A stretch of 64,000 nt of DNA from Novosphingobium chloroacetimidivorans (GCF_014204535.1 NZ_JACHLR010000006.1:62001-126000), one strand, 5' to 3'. Positions 9,259 to 18,288 are shown, numbered from the stretch's first letter. Notes: generated by a model from the sequence alone, not told the origin. Numbers and translations: made by a program.

Positions 9259-11484
9259 ATGTCAGCAACCTTGAAGTTCCGCCGCAGCCTCGCCGCGTGG
9301 CTTGCCAGCGTAGCTTTCGTGAGCGTCGGCGCCTGCGCGTCGGCGGCGCTGGCGCAGTCGCTTCCGACCGTATCGCGTCCGGTGGTGCAAAGGACCGCGA
9401 GCCCGGAGTCGCAGCGCCTGAACGCCGCCCTGGCCCGGATCGCGCGCGACCCGCGTGACTTCCAGGCGCTGATCGAGGCGGGTGAGGCTGCCAACACGAT
9501 GGGCGATCCCGAGGCGGCGGCAGGCTTCTACAACCGCGCCGACGGCATCTCGCCCAACAATCCGCGCATCAAGGCGGGCCTTGCCCGGGCGCTGGTGCTG
9601 CAAGGCAATCCGACCAAGGCCATTCCCCTGTTCGCCCTGGCCGAGGCGGGCGGCTCGGCGCTGGACGTCACGGCAGACCGCGGCCTTGCCTATGACCTCG
9701 TCGGCGATCCGGTGACGGCGCAGAGGTACTATCGCACCGCCCTCAGCCGCCGAGACGACGACGAAGTGCGCCGGCGTCTCGGCGTAAGCCTTGCCATCGC
9801 CGGCGATGCCGCCGGTGCAGAGGCGATGCTGATGCCGCTGCTGCGCAAGCAGGACAAGCCGGGGTGGCGCAGCCACGCCTTTGCCCTGGCGATCGAGGGC
9901 AAGACCAAGGAGGCGGTGGATACCGTCAACGCGATCCTGCCCGGCATCCTGGCGCAAAGCGTCACGCCTTACTTGCGCTACATGCCGCGGCTCACCCGCG
10001 CGCAGCAGGCCGCGGCCGCGAACCTGGGCAAGTTTCCGCGCGCGTCCGAGATCGGCCGCGACGATCCCGCCATTGCGGCCTACACGCCGACGGCGCCGCG
10101 CCTTGCCTCGGCGGATGCCGCGCTGATCCCGCAGGGCAAGGCGCTCGGCAGCGGGCGGGCGCGCACGCAGGCGAGCGAGGCACGGCCCCTGACCGGCGCG
10201 CAGCGGCGGGCGCAGGAGCGGGCTGCACGGCTCGCGCGTGCCGAGGCCAATCCGCGTGTCGCTCCGCCCGAGCCCAGGCCAGCCATCGACCGCGATGGCG
10301 AGCTGCCGCCGATCGGCGCGACGAGTGCAACGCTGGCGGCAAGCGCGCCGGCACGCACCTCGACCACGCCGCCGCTCCCGTCGACCGCAACGCCGACACC
10401 GACGCCGACCGCGACGCGCGTCGCGAGTGCGGCCGCTGTGCCATCGGCGCGAACTTTCCCTGCACCTGCACCTGCACCTGCGGAGGCGCCGCGGCAGACC
10501 TTCACGCCCGTCTCACCCGCGCGCGCCGCGACCGTTCGGACGGGGTCGATACAACTGCCGGCGTCCACTCTGGCGTCGAGCAACCCGGTGCCTGCGTCGA
10601 CACCTGCTCCTGCGCCCGCGCCGGCATCCGCCTTGGCCGCGAGCACGCCCGCGCTCGCCAGCGCGCCGGTACCCGTGCCGGCGGCGAGCACGCCTGCGCT
10701 CACCAGCGCGCCGACGAGGCCGGTTGCGGTACCTGGCTTCGACCTGGGTCGGCTTGCCGCGTCCACTCCGGCAGCGGCTTCGGAGACGCCACCCGATCCG
10801 GTTCCGCTCGAAAAGATCTTCGCCGATCTCGGTGCACCCAGCGCCACGGCAGTGCCGGTCGCCGGCGCGGTGGACATCCGTTCGATCGCGCGAGCCCAGG
10901 CCTTGCCGCAACGCACGCCCGAGGTCGTCAGGCCCGACACTCCCAAGGCCGACATTCTCGAGGCTGGCCAGGCCAAGGCCGGCAAGTCGAAAGCCGATGC
11001 TGCGAAGCTCGCCGCCGAGAAGGCGAAGGCCGATACCTCCAAGGCAGCCGGCAAGAAGGGCGTAGCGACCAGGCTTGCCGACGCCGAGGACGCCGTTGCA
11101 GACGACGCGAAGGCCGGCGCCAAGGACAAGAAGGCTGACGCCAGGAAGGCCGATGCCAGGAAAGCCGATGCCAAGAAGGCGGACGCGAAGAAGGCCGCTC
11201 CAAGCCATCCCAGCCGGATCTGGGTGCAGATCGGCGTTGGCCGCGATCAATCGGCGATCGCCTTTGACTGGCGCCGCTTCGTGAAGACGGAGCCCACTCT
11301 CTTCAAGGGACGGCAGGCGTCTGTCAGCGACATGGGCCGCACGAACCGCATCCTGGTGGGCCCGTTCGAGACGCAGAAGGCGGCGAACGCCTTCGTGGCT
11401 CAGGCCAAGAAGGCCGAACTCGGCGGAGCGTTCGTCTGGACCAGCCCCGCGGGGCAAGTGGTGGATCCGCTCGGAGCCAAATAG
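9259..11484 (+). CDS. Secreted TPR and SPOR-domain protein
   Basis: The 741-residue product has a signal peptide (hydrophobic core about residues 10-30, cleavage near ALAQS) and TPR-like helices at about 45-260 (QALIEAGEAANTMGDPEAAAGFYNRA and following). A long Ala/Pro/Thr low-complexity region comes next, then a Lys/Ala stretch with four 15-bp tandem repeats (11131-11190). The protein ends with a SPOR domain (WVQIGVGRDQ... RILVGPFETQKAANAF). SPOR domains bind glycan strands denuded of peptides at the septum, so a role in envelope division or remodelling is plausible next to dcw. I chose the ATG at 9259 because the signal peptide starts there; the upstream frame overlaps the ftsZ terminator hairpin. 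The exact function is unknown. Confidence 0.8.
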   Translation: MSATLKFRRSLAAWLASVAFVSVGACASAALAQSLPTVSRPVVQRTASPESQRLNAALARIARDPRDFQALIEAGEAANTMGDPEAAAGFYNRADGISPNNPRIKAGLARALVLQGNPTKAIPLFALAEAGGSALDVTADRGLAYDLVGDPVTAQRYYRTALSRRDDDEVRRRLGVSLAIAGDAAGAEAMLMPLLRKQDKPGWRSHAFALAIEGKTKEAVDTVNAILPGILAQSVTPYLRYMPRLTRAQQAAAANLGKFPRASEIGRDDPAIAAYTPTAPRLASADAALIPQGKALGSGRARTQASEARPLTGAQRRAQERAARLARAEANPRVAPPEPRPAIDRDGELPPIGATSATLAASAPARTSTTPPLPSTATPTPTPTATRVASAAAVPSARTFPAPAPAPAEAPRQTFTPVSPARAATVRTGSIQLPASTLASSNPVPASTPAPAPAPASALAASTPALASAPVPVPAASTPALTSAPTRPVAVPGFDLGRLAASTPAAASETPPDPVPLEKIFADLGAPSATAVPVAGAVDIRSIARAQALPQRTPEVVRPDTPKADILEAGQAKAGKSKADAAKLAAEKAKADTSKAAGKKGVATRLADAEDAVADDAKAGAKDKKADARKADARKADAKKADAKKAAPSHPSRIWVQIGVGRDQSAIAFDWRRFVKTEPTLFKGRQASVSDMGRTNRILVGPFETQKAANAFVAQAKKAELGGAFVWTSPAGQVVDPLGAK
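11131..11190 (+). repeat. 15-bp tandem repeat within the SPOR protein gene
   Basis: Four consecutive 15-bp units of the form AAGGCCGATGCCAGG encode repeated KADA(R/K) pentapeptides in the linker before the SPOR domain. The number of units could vary between strains. Confidence 0.8.
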
Positions 11485-11510
11485 GCGCCTCGCTGGTTAA
11501 TACCCGCGGC

Positions 11511-11583
11511 TTATCCACACGCTGTTCACAGACTTGTCGAGTTTTGCGCAGCGGCATGTGACCTTGCGATTGTGCAGTGCACA
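11511..11583. promoter_or_regulatory. DnaA-box match and 13-bp palindrome upstream of ybjN-like gene
   Basis: The gap 11485-11620 contains an exact match to the DnaA-box consensus, TTATCCACA (11511-11519). It also contains a perfect palindrome TGTGCA-G-TGCACA (11571-11583), 37 bases before the start of the next gene. The palindrome could be an operator; the single DnaA box may be chance. No regulator is identified. Confidence 0.3.
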
Positions 11584-11620
11584 CGTGGCGGCGCAATCGT
11601 TACCGCGTCATGGAGGCGTG

Positions 11621-12139
11621 ATGTCGGGAATTATGAGAAGCGTTGGGGACGAGATCGAACGCGAAGAGGAGGCCGCTCCGGTAGAGATGCTGGCGGCGCT
11701 GTTCGAGGCGCGGGACTGGCCGCACGAATATGCCGGCGAGGACGAGATCTCCGCCGAAGTGAAGGGCAGCTGGACCACTTACCAGTTCCAGGCGATCTGG
11801 CGCGCGGAGGACCGTGTACTCCAGCTGCTGTGCCTGCCCGAGATCCGCGTGCCCGAGGGCAAGCGACAGGCGATGTTCGAGGCGTTGTCGCTGATCAACG
11901 AGCAGCTGTGGCTGGGCCATTTCGACATGTGGTCGAACGGCGGGGTCGTGCTCTATCGCCATGGCCTGATGCTCGGCGAGGACGGACTGCTCGGCCCGGC
12001 GCAGGCGCAGACCGTGGTGGAGGCCGCGATCGACGAGTGCGACCGGTTCTATCCCGTGTTCCAGTTCATCCTGTGGGGCGACAAGACGCCCACCGAGGCG
12101 TTGGCGGCCGCGATGGTCGATGCGGCGGGCGAGGCCTGA
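11621..12139 (+). CDS. YbjN-domain protein
   Basis: The 172-residue product matches the YbjN family in layout: VEMLAALFEARDWPHEY, then YQFQAIWRAEDRVLQLLCLPEIRVPE, then LSLINEQLWLGHFDMW and a C-terminal ECDRFYPVFQFILWG. YbjN proteins are small soluble alpha/beta proteins with a type III secretion chaperone-like fold. Their molecular role is unsettled; in E. coli YbjN affects motility and stress responses. The start at 11621 is chosen for the GGAGG placed five bases upstream; the longer open frame before it is not conserved-looking. It is followed after 3 bases by proC, so the two are co-transcribed. Confidence 0.82.
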   Translation: MSGIMRSVGDEIEREEEAAPVEMLAALFEARDWPHEYAGEDEISAEVKGSWTTYQFQAIWRAEDRVLQLLCLPEIRVPEGKRQAMFEALSLINEQLWLGHFDMWSNGGVVLYRHGLMLGEDGLLGPAQAQTVVEAAIDECDRFYPVFQFILWGDKTPTEALAAAMVDAAGEA

Positions 12140-12142
12140 GCC

Positions 12143-12949
12143 GTGGTGAACCTCGACAAGGTGCTCATCGTCGGGTGCGGCAACATGGGCGGGGCGATGC
12201 TGCAAGGCTGGCTCGCCGGCGGGGTTGCGCCCGGGCGCATCACGGTGGCCGATCCGCGCATGGCCGAAGCGCCTGCAGGCGTGATGCTGGTTCGCGAGGT
12301 GCCGGTGGCGGACTTCGATGTCGTGCTGCTCGGCGTGAAGCCGCAGCTGCTCGATGCCGTGGCGCCGCAGGTCGCGCCGGCGATCGGGCAAGGCACGATC
12401 CTCCTGTCGATCCTGGCGGGGGTCGAGCTGGCGACGCTCGCCACTCGCTTCCCCGACGCCAAGGGGATCGTGCGGGTCATGCCCAATCTCGCAGCCGCGA
12501 TCGGGCGCTCGCCGCTTGCTCTCTCCGGGCAGGGGCTGGACCAGGCGGGCAGGGATGCGGTGACCGCCCTGCTGGAGCCGCTGGGCACGCCCGAATGGCT
12601 GGCGAGCGAGGATCTGTTCGACGCCGTGACGGCGCTTGCCGGGTGTGGGCCAGCGTTCGTGTACCGCTACATCGACGCCCTGGCGGCTGGCGCGACTGCG
12701 TTGGGTGTTCCCCGGGACCAGGCACAACGATTGGCGCTCGCCACGGCCGAGGGATCGGCGCTGCTTGCGGCCTCGTCGGAGCACGGTCCGGGCGAGCTGG
12801 CCCGGCGTGTCGCCAGCCCGGGCGGTTCGACCCAGGCCGGCCTGGACGTGCTCGATGCCGATCAGGCGCTCGTCCGGCTGGTCGAAGCGGCCATGACTGC
12901 GGCCGAGCGAAGGTCGGCGGAAATGGGGCGCGACGCGCGCGGCGGCTGA
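12143..12949 (+). CDS. proC: Pyrroline-5-carboxylate reductase
   Basis: ProC reduces 1-pyrroline-5-carboxylate to proline with NAD(P)H, the last step of proline synthesis. The 268-residue product has the Rossmann loop VGCGNMGGAM at about residues 10-19 and the C-terminal dimerisation signature RVASPGGSTQAGL. The start is one of two consecutive GTG codons (12143 or 12146). The first steps of the pathway are partly encoded nearby by proB (16248). Length and motifs are normal. Confidence 0.94.
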   Translation: MVNLDKVLIVGCGNMGGAMLQGWLAGGVAPGRITVADPRMAEAPAGVMLVREVPVADFDVVLLGVKPQLLDAVAPQVAPAIGQGTILLSILAGVELATLATRFPDAKGIVRVMPNLAAAIGRSPLALSGQGLDQAGRDAVTALLEPLGTPEWLASEDLFDAVTALAGCGPAFVYRYIDALAAGATALGVPRDQAQRLALATAEGSALLAASSEHGPGELARRVASPGGSTQAGLDVLDADQALVRLVEAAMTAAERRSAEMGRDARGG

Positions 12950-12984
12950 CACACTTCGTTACGCTATTCCGGTTCGGGTTGTTC

Positions 12985-13013
12985 TTGAATTGTCGCGAAC
13001 GCAGGACGATATT
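12985..13013 (+). promoter_or_regulatory. Possible promoter of the Bax-inhibitor-1 gene
   Basis: TTGAAT (12985-12990) and GATATT (13008-13013) are separated by 17 bases and lie about 50 bases before the gene start. Each box matches the sigma-70 type consensus at four or five of six positions. This is a visual call only. Confidence 0.35.
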
Positions 13014-13064
13014 CGGGAGTGTCCGGAATCCACCGCATTGGGCGGTGCCGGAAAGGAGTTTGAA

Positions 13065-13805
13065 ATGGCTAACTGGAACGACCCCCAGCCCCGCACGGGC
13101 TTCGGTGCGTCCCCGAGCCTGGGCGCCCGCACGGGCACCCGCGCCGGCTACGACGCCGGCCTGCGGCGGCACATGCTGTCGATCTACAACTACATGGCCT
13201 CGGGCGTGCTGCTTTCGGGTGTCGTGGCGCTGCTGTTTGCGCGATCGGGCCTTGCCGTGCAGGTGCTCAACACGCCGCTCAAGTGGCTGATCATGCTTGC
13301 GCCGCTCGGCTTCGTCATGGCGATGAGCTTCGGTGCCAACCGCATGCGCACCTCGACGCTGCAGGCGCTGTTCTGGGGCTTCGCGATCGTGATGGGCCTG
13401 TCGCTCTCGTCGATCTTCCTGGTGTTCACCGGCGCTTCGATCGCGACGACCTTCTTCGCGACGGCTGCTGCATTCGCCGGCCTGAGCCTGGTGGGCTACA
13501 CGACCAAGAAGGACTTGTCCGGCATGGGCTCGTTCCTGATCATGGGCGTGATCGGCATCCTGGTCGCATCGGTGATCAACATCTTCGTGGCTTCGAGCGC
13601 TCTGCAGATGGGCATCTCTGTTCTCGGTGTGCTGATCTTCGCGGGCCTTACGGCTTATGATACCCAGCGCCTGAAGCAGGAGTACTACGTGCTCGCCGGC
13701 ACCGAGTTCGCCGGCAAGGCGATCGTGCTCGGCGCGCTCAGCCTGTACCTGGACTTCATCAACATGTTCCAGTTCCTGCTGAGCTTCATGGGCCAGCGCG
13801 ACTAA
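13065..13805 (+). CDS. Bax inhibitor-1/YccA family membrane protein
   Basis: The 246-residue product has about seven hydrophobic segments starting near residue 40 and a short N-terminal hydrophilic tail. Family marks include LSSIFLVFTGASIATTFFATAAAFAG, then GLTAYDTQRLKQEYY with the conserved acidic residue, and SLYLDFINMFQFLL near the end. Members are inner-membrane proteins linked to proton/calcium leak and FtsH-related proteolysis; the role here is not known. The ATG at 13065 follows AAAGGAGTTTGAA, an excellent ribosome site. A strong terminator follows the gene. Confidence 0.9.
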   Translation: MANWNDPQPRTGFGASPSLGARTGTRAGYDAGLRRHMLSIYNYMASGVLLSGVVALLFARSGLAVQVLNTPLKWLIMLAPLGFVMAMSFGANRMRTSTLQALFWGFAIVMGLSLSSIFLVFTGASIATTFFATAAAFAGLSLVGYTTKKDLSGMGSFLIMGVIGILVASVINIFVASSALQMGISVLGVLIFAGLTAYDTQRLKQEYYVLAGTEFAGKAIVLGALSLYLDFINMFQFLLSFMGQRD

Positions 13806-13857
13806 GAACGGCGGAGGAGACGCGGATCGCCCGCGAATCTTCCACAGGTGAATGACG

Positions 13858-13890
13858 ATGCCCGGCGCGACTTGTTCGCGCCGGGCATTT
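13858..13890 (+). terminator. Strong intrinsic terminator after the Bax-inhibitor-1 gene
   Basis: A perfect 13-bp stem (ATGCCCGGCGCGA with its complement) with a 5-base loop is followed by TTTGCTTT. It separates the membrane protein gene from the lipoprotein gene. Confidence 0.8.
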
Positions 13891-13913
13891 GCTTTGTGCG
13901 GCTAAGCGGTTAG

Positions 13914-14681
13914 ATGGGATACCTCAGAATGTGCGGAGTGGGCCGGGTGACGCGTCCGAATACCAAGGGGCTTTCCCTTAGTTTCCTGAAGCTTGCACCG
14001 CTTGCGGTGATCAGCGTGCTGGCAGCCTGCGCCCAGAAGGTGCCACCGCCGCCGCCGCCGCCGGTGGTGGTGATCCCGCCGCAGCCGCAGCCCCCGATGG
14101 GCGCGCCGCTGAACATGCGCATTCCCGAGGTGGCGGACGACGGCACCCGCAAGACCGTCAACACCAGCGTGTCTACCGCGCAGGCCGTCTGGAACTTGCG
14201 CTCGGCCTACAACGTCGCCGCGCTCAACTGCGTCGAGCCGGAGTATGCGCCCGTGCTCGCCGGCTACAAGGATTTCCTGAAGATCCATGACAAGTCGCTC
14301 GACAAGGCCGACGCGGATCTGAAGAAGAACTTCAACGGCGCCTTCGGCAAGTCCGGCACCCGTGAGCGAGAGACGTACCAGACGCAGGTCTATAACTTCT
14401 TCTCGGTTCCCCCCGTCAAATCGACCTTCTGCAACGCCGCCATGGCGCTCGCGACGGAGATGGCGTCGGTGCCGGCCGGCCAGCTGGAAGGCTATGCGCC
14501 GCAAGGCCTGGCGAAGATCGAAGCTCCGTTTATGGCGTTCTTCGATGCCTACGACCAGTACCGCGCGGACCTGGCAGCGTGGCAGGCCAAGTACGGCGGC
14601 ATCGTAGTGGTCGCGCCCGACCAAGCGCGCAACTCCACGACCACTGCGCGCCCGGGGCCTCCCGCGGTTCAGCCGCAGTAG
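13914..14681 (+). CDS. Hypothetical lipoprotein
   Basis: I do not recognise the family. The product has a lipoprotein signal peptide (APLAVISVLAAC lipobox) followed by a proline-rich stretch (six or more prolines in a row around residue 45), a hydrophilic alpha-helical body and a Thr/Pro-rich tail. It is therefore likely to be anchored in the outer membrane facing the periplasm. The first in-frame ATG is at 13914, directly after a stop. The GTG at 13947 would give a more normal signal peptide length and may be the true start. The gene stands alone between a terminator and tRNA-Ala. Confidence 0.7.
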   Translation: MGYLRMCGVGRVTRPNTKGLSLSFLKLAPLAVISVLAACAQKVPPPPPPPVVVIPPQPQPPMGAPLNMRIPEVADDGTRKTVNTSVSTAQAVWNLRSAYNVAALNCVEPEYAPVLAGYKDFLKIHDKSLDKADADLKKNFNGAFGKSGTRERETYQTQVYNFFSVPPVKSTFCNAAMALATEMASVPAGQLEGYAPQGLAKIEAPFMAFFDAYDQYRADLAAWQAKYGGIVVVAPDQARNSTTTARPGPPAVQPQ

Positions 14682-14770
14682 CGCGAGATTTCGCTTTCCT
14701 TGCTGCGGCCTCTTCGCTAACGGAGCCGCTCGCGAGTTCGGGCCGAGCCCTCTCGCGCGATTGCTGGAAC

Positions 14771-14846
<76 letters not shown>

Positions 14847-14867
14847 GTAATTGAAATCGACGCTGAC

Positions 14868-14889
14868 CGGCCGCACATCGCTGCGGCCG
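14868..14889 (+). terminator. Hairpin after tRNA-Ala
   Basis: A perfect 8-bp stem CGGCCGCA/TGCGGCCG with a 6-base loop lies 21 bases after the tRNA. There is no long T-run, but the position suggests it ends the tRNA transcript. Confidence 0.5.
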
Positions 14890-14945
14890 TTCGCATTTGC
14901 GCGGACCGCAGGACAGGCCGCTGAGCTTATCGGACCGGAACCGCC

Positions 14946-16004
14946 ATGCACTTTCTCGACCAGGCCAAGATCTACATACGCGCGGGCGCCGGCGGGCCGG
15001 GCGCGGTCAGCTTCCGGCGCGAGAAGTACGTCGAGTATGGCGGCCCGGACGGCGGAAACGGCGGCAAGGGCGGCGACATCGTGTTCGAGGCGGTGGCCGG
15101 GCTCAACACCCTGATCGACTTTCGCTACACCCAGCACTTCAAGGCGCCGCGCGGCGGCCACGGCATGGGCAAGGACCGCAACGGCGCGCAGGGCAAGGAC
15201 CTGGTGATCAAGGTGCCGGTCGGCACCCAGGTCATCGCCGACGACGAAGAGCGGACCACCGTGCTAGCCGACCTGACGGAAGCTGGACAGCGCGTGGTGT
15301 TCTTCGAGGGCGGACTGGGTGGGCGTGGCAACGCCTCGTACAAGACCAGCACCAACCGCGCGCCGCGCCAGCACCAGCCGGGACTGCCCGGTGAAGAGGC
15401 GTATGTGTGGCTGCGGCTCAAGCTGCTGGCCGACGTCGGTCTGGTCGGGTTGCCGAACGCGGGCAAGTCGACTTTCATCAACCAGCTGACCAACACGCGC
15501 GCCAAGGTCGGCGCTTATCCCTTCACGACTCTGCATCCGCAGTTGGGCGTGGTCCGTCACAAGAACCGCGAGTTCGTGCTGGCCGACATTCCCGGGCTGA
15601 TCGCGGGCGCGGCGGAAGGCGCCGGCATCGGCGACCGCTTCCTGGGTCATATCGAGCGCTGCCGGGTGCTGATCCAGTTGATCGACATCGCCGGCACGGA
15701 TCCGGCCGAGGCCATGCAGGTCGTCGAGGAGGAACTCGCGGCTTACGGTGGCGGGCTGGAAGACAAGCCGCGGCTGATCGTGCTCAACAAGCTCGACCTT
15801 GCCGATCCGGAACTGGCCGCCAGCTTCGCCGAGGAGCTGCAGGATGCCGGAGCCGATCAGGTCTTCGCGATCTCCGGCGCGACGGGCGAGGGGATGGACG
15901 CCTTGCTCGACGCCGTGATCTCGCACCTGCCGGCAGCGACCGTGACCGAGCGGCCACAGGGCGAGCAGGAAGAGGAAGACGAGAAGCCCTGGTCCCCGTT
16001 GTAA
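14946..16004 (+). CDS. obgE: Obg-family GTPase ObgE/CgtA
   Basis: ObgE is an essential ribosome-associated GTPase involved in 50S assembly and stress control. The 352-residue product has the glycine-rich Obg domain (residues 1-158; AGAGGPGAVSFRREKYVEYG, then GGPDGGNGGKGGDI). The G domain follows, with P-loop GLPNAGKSTFIN, switch DIPGLIAGAAEGAGIGDRFLGH and specificity motif NKLDL. The C-terminus is short and acidic (EQEEEDEKPW), without a TGS-like domain. The usual upstream rplU-rpmA are absent; it follows tRNA-Ala instead. An inverted repeat after the gene may serve as its terminator. Confidence 0.96.
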   Translation: MHFLDQAKIYIRAGAGGPGAVSFRREKYVEYGGPDGGNGGKGGDIVFEAVAGLNTLIDFRYTQHFKAPRGGHGMGKDRNGAQGKDLVIKVPVGTQVIADDEERTTVLADLTEAGQRVVFFEGGLGGRGNASYKTSTNRAPRQHQPGLPGEEAYVWLRLKLLADVGLVGLPNAGKSTFINQLTNTRAKVGAYPFTTLHPQLGVVRHKNREFVLADIPGLIAGAAEGAGIGDRFLGHIERCRVLIQLIDIAGTDPAEAMQVVEEELAAYGGGLEDKPRLIVLNKLDLADPELAASFAEELQDAGADQVFAISGATGEGMDALLDAVISHLPAATVTERPQGEQEEEDEKPWSPL

Positions 16005-16030
16005 GGCGTTCGCTGCTGGGTTCGAGATAG

Positions 16031-16126
16031 CTCCGTCGTCCCCGCGCGGGCGGGGGGCCGCTTTTTAAATCAAGCATATCGCCAGGAAGAACAAGCGGGG
16101 CCCCCGCCTGCGCGGGGGCGACGGAG
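16031..16126. repeat. Inverted-repeat element between obgE and proB
   Basis: Arms of about 31 bp (16031-16061 and 16095-16126), starting CTCCGTCG and rich in CCCCGC/GCGGGG, are imperfect inverted copies separated by an AT-richer spacer. The left arm is itself a GC-rich hairpin followed by CTTTTTAAAT, so it may also terminate the obgE transcript. It is a different sequence family from the elements before ddl and ftsZ. Confidence 0.8.
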
Positions 16127-16247
16127 ATGTGTGGCCAGGATACGAGGCGCACCGCGAGCGTGCAGTTTCATCCACGACAACCCGTGCCGTGCGTCCCATG
16201 CATGCGCTTTCCATGACCGGGCGAATTGCCTAGAGGCTGGCGCTCTC

Positions 16248-17378
16248 ATGACGATTGCCCGACTATCCGATCTTGCCGACGCCGCGCTGTGCCCGCTCCT
16301 GGTGGTCAAGGTGGGATCGTCCTTGCTGGTCGGGCCGGATGGCGCGCGCCGGGCATGGCTGCAAGGGCTGGTCGCCGAGATCGCCGAAGCGCGGGCGCGC
16401 GGCCAGCGCGTGATCGTTGTCTCGTCGGGGTCGATCGCGCTGGGTGCAGGGCGGCTCAAGCTGGACAAGGGCGGGCGCGGCAGCCTTGCCGATGCGCAGG
16501 CTGCGGCCGCCGTCGGCCAGATCGCGCTCTCGGGGCTCTGGGCCGAGCTGTTGGGCGGTGAGGGCGTAACCGCGGCGCAGATCCTGCTGACCCTCGACGA
16601 CCTGGAAGACCGGCGTCGCTACCTGAACGTCACCGCCACGCTGGCGCGGCTGCTGGATGCCGGCGCGGTTCCCGTCATCAACGAGAACGATTCGGTCGCC
16701 ACGCAGGAGATTCGTTTCGGCGACAACGATCGGCTGGCCGCGCGCGTCGCCCAGGCGGCGCAGGCGAGTGCGGTCCTGTTGCTGTCGGACGTCGATGGCC
16801 TCTACGATCGCAACCCGCGCGAACCCGGCGCGCAGCTGATCCCGCAAGTGCAGGGCGTCACGCCGCAGGTTCGTGCCATGGGTAGCGCCGAATCGGCGTC
16901 GGGCATGGGCTCGGGTGGCATGACCTCGAAGTTGCAGGCCGCCGAGATCGCGGAACTCGCCGGCATTGCCCTGGTGATCGCCAACGGCACCCACGATCGT
17001 CCGATCGCCCGAGCCACGCAGGAGCGCATCGGCACGCTGTTCTGCGCGCGTCGCCGGTCCGGTGCGCGCAAGGCGTGGCTTGGCGGGCGCCTGCGGCTCA
17101 AGGGCCAGCTGACTGTCGATGCCGGCGCCGCGGCGGCGTTGCTGCGTGGATCCAGCCTGCTGGCCAAGGGCGTCACGCAAGTGACAGGGCCGTTCGAGCG
17201 TGGCGACCCGGTGGCGATCTGCGGCGACGATGGGCAGGTCCTGGCCCATGGCCTTGCCGAATATGGCTCCGACGAGTGCGAGCGGCTGCAGGGGCGGCAC
17301 TCCAGCGAGCATGCTGCGTTGCTCGGCTATGCACCGCGCTCCGCCGTCATCCACCGCGACCAGCTGGTCCTGAAGTGA
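16248..17378 (+). CDS. proB: Glutamate 5-kinase
   Basis: ProB phosphorylates glutamate to gamma-glutamyl phosphate, the first and feedback-controlled step of proline synthesis. The 376-residue product has the amino-acid kinase domain (VVKVGSSLLVG near residue 20, VSSGSIALG, PVINENDSVA, and GSGGMTSKLQAAEIA) and a C-terminal PUA domain from about residue 275 (GQLTVDAGAAAALLRGSSLL). The ATG at 16248 has only a weak ribosome site. The stop overlaps the GTG of the next gene, so proB and the epimerase gene are coupled. proA is not in the window. Confidence 0.94.
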   Translation: MTIARLSDLADAALCPLLVVKVGSSLLVGPDGARRAWLQGLVAEIAEARARGQRVIVVSSGSIALGAGRLKLDKGGRGSLADAQAAAAVGQIALSGLWAELLGGEGVTAAQILLTLDDLEDRRRYLNVTATLARLLDAGAVPVINENDSVATQEIRFGDNDRLAARVAQAAQASAVLLLSDVDGLYDRNPREPGAQLIPQVQGVTPQVRAMGSAESASGMGSGGMTSKLQAAEIAELAGIALVIANGTHDRPIARATQERIGTLFCARRRSGARKAWLGGRLRLKGQLTVDAGAAAALLRGSSLLAKGVTQVTGPFERGDPVAICGDDGQVLAHGLAEYGSDECERLQGRHSSEHAALLGYAPRSAVIHRDQLVLK

Positions 17379-18283
17379 TCATCGCACTGACTGGAGGGAC
17401 CGGCTTCGTCGGCCGGGCATTCGTCGATCACGCGCTTGCGGCAGGGCATCAGCTGGTGGCCCTCGCCCGCGCCAAGCAGGTGCCGCGCGAAGGGGTCGAA
17501 TGGATCATCGGCGACCTGGAGAACCGCGCGGCTCTGGCCGAGCTCGTGCGCGATGTCGACGCGGTGGTGCATATCGCCGGGGTGGTCAACACGCCCGATC
17601 CGCAAGGGTTCGAAACCGGGAATGTGCTGGGCACGCTGAACCTGGTCGAAGCGGCCTTGAAGGAAGGCGTGCGCCGCTTCGTGCATGTCTCCTCGCTCTC
17701 GGCCCGCGAGCCGGGGCTGTCCGCCTACGGGGCCTCCAAGGCGCGGGGCGAGAAGATGGTCAAGGCCAGCCTGCTCGATTGGACGGTGGTGCGTCCGCCG
17801 GCGATCTACGGCCCGAACGACAAGGACATGTTCGAGCTGTTCCGTGCCGCACGCTGGGGCGTGGTGCCGGTGCCGGGCGAGGGGCGGGCCTCGGTGATCC
17901 ACGTCGATGATCTGGCGCGGCTGTTGCTGGCGCTGCTGCCGAGCGACGAGGCGGTGAGCCACATGGTGTTCGAGCCCGACGATGGACGGCCCGGCGGCTG
18001 GGAGCATCGCGAGCTGGCTCTGGCGATCGGCTGGGCCGTGGGGCGGCGGCCCCGGGTGCTGGGGCTCTCGGCCAGGTCGTTGCGGCGGGCGGCGGGGATC
18101 GACGGATTCCTGCGCGGCAAGGGCGCGAAGATGACGGCGGATCGGGCATCGTATCTCAGCCATCCGGACTGGACGGGTGATCCTGCCGCCAGCGTCCCGC
18201 CCTCGATCTGGGAGTCACAGGTGGAAACACGCACCGGGCTGAAGGCAACGGCCGACTGGTACCAGGAGCAGGGCTGGTTTTGA
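17375..18283 (+). CDS. NAD-dependent epimerase/dehydratase family protein
   Basis: The 302-residue product is an extended short-chain dehydrogenase. It has the NAD loop TGGTGFVG at residues 6-13, DVDAVVHIAGVV, a serine followed by the catalytic YGASK pair, and the downstream VVRPPAIYGP. The start is the GTG at 17375 that overlaps the proB stop; translation from it begins directly with the Rossmann strand. The substrate cannot be told from sequence; relatives act on nucleotide sugars or resemble complex I assembly factor NDUFA9. A short hairpin separates it from the convergent gene. Confidence 0.85.
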   Translation: MIIALTGGTGFVGRAFVDHALAAGHQLVALARAKQVPREGVEWIIGDLENRAALAELVRDVDAVVHIAGVVNTPDPQGFETGNVLGTLNLVEAALKEGVRRFVHVSSLSAREPGLSAYGASKARGEKMVKASLLDWTVVRPPAIYGPNDKDMFELFRAARWGVVPVPGEGRASVIHVDDLARLLLALLPSDEAVSHMVFEPDDGRPGGWEHRELALAIGWAVGRRPRVLGLSARSLRRAAGIDGFLRGKGAKMTADRASYLSHPDWTGDPAASVPPSIWESQVETRTGLKATADWYQEQGWF

Positions 18284-18288
18284 GGCCC

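Noticed and set aside
12950..13064. Small open frame before the Bax-inhibitor-1 gene
   Set aside because: No ribosome site; the segment fits better as a promoter and leader for the following gene.
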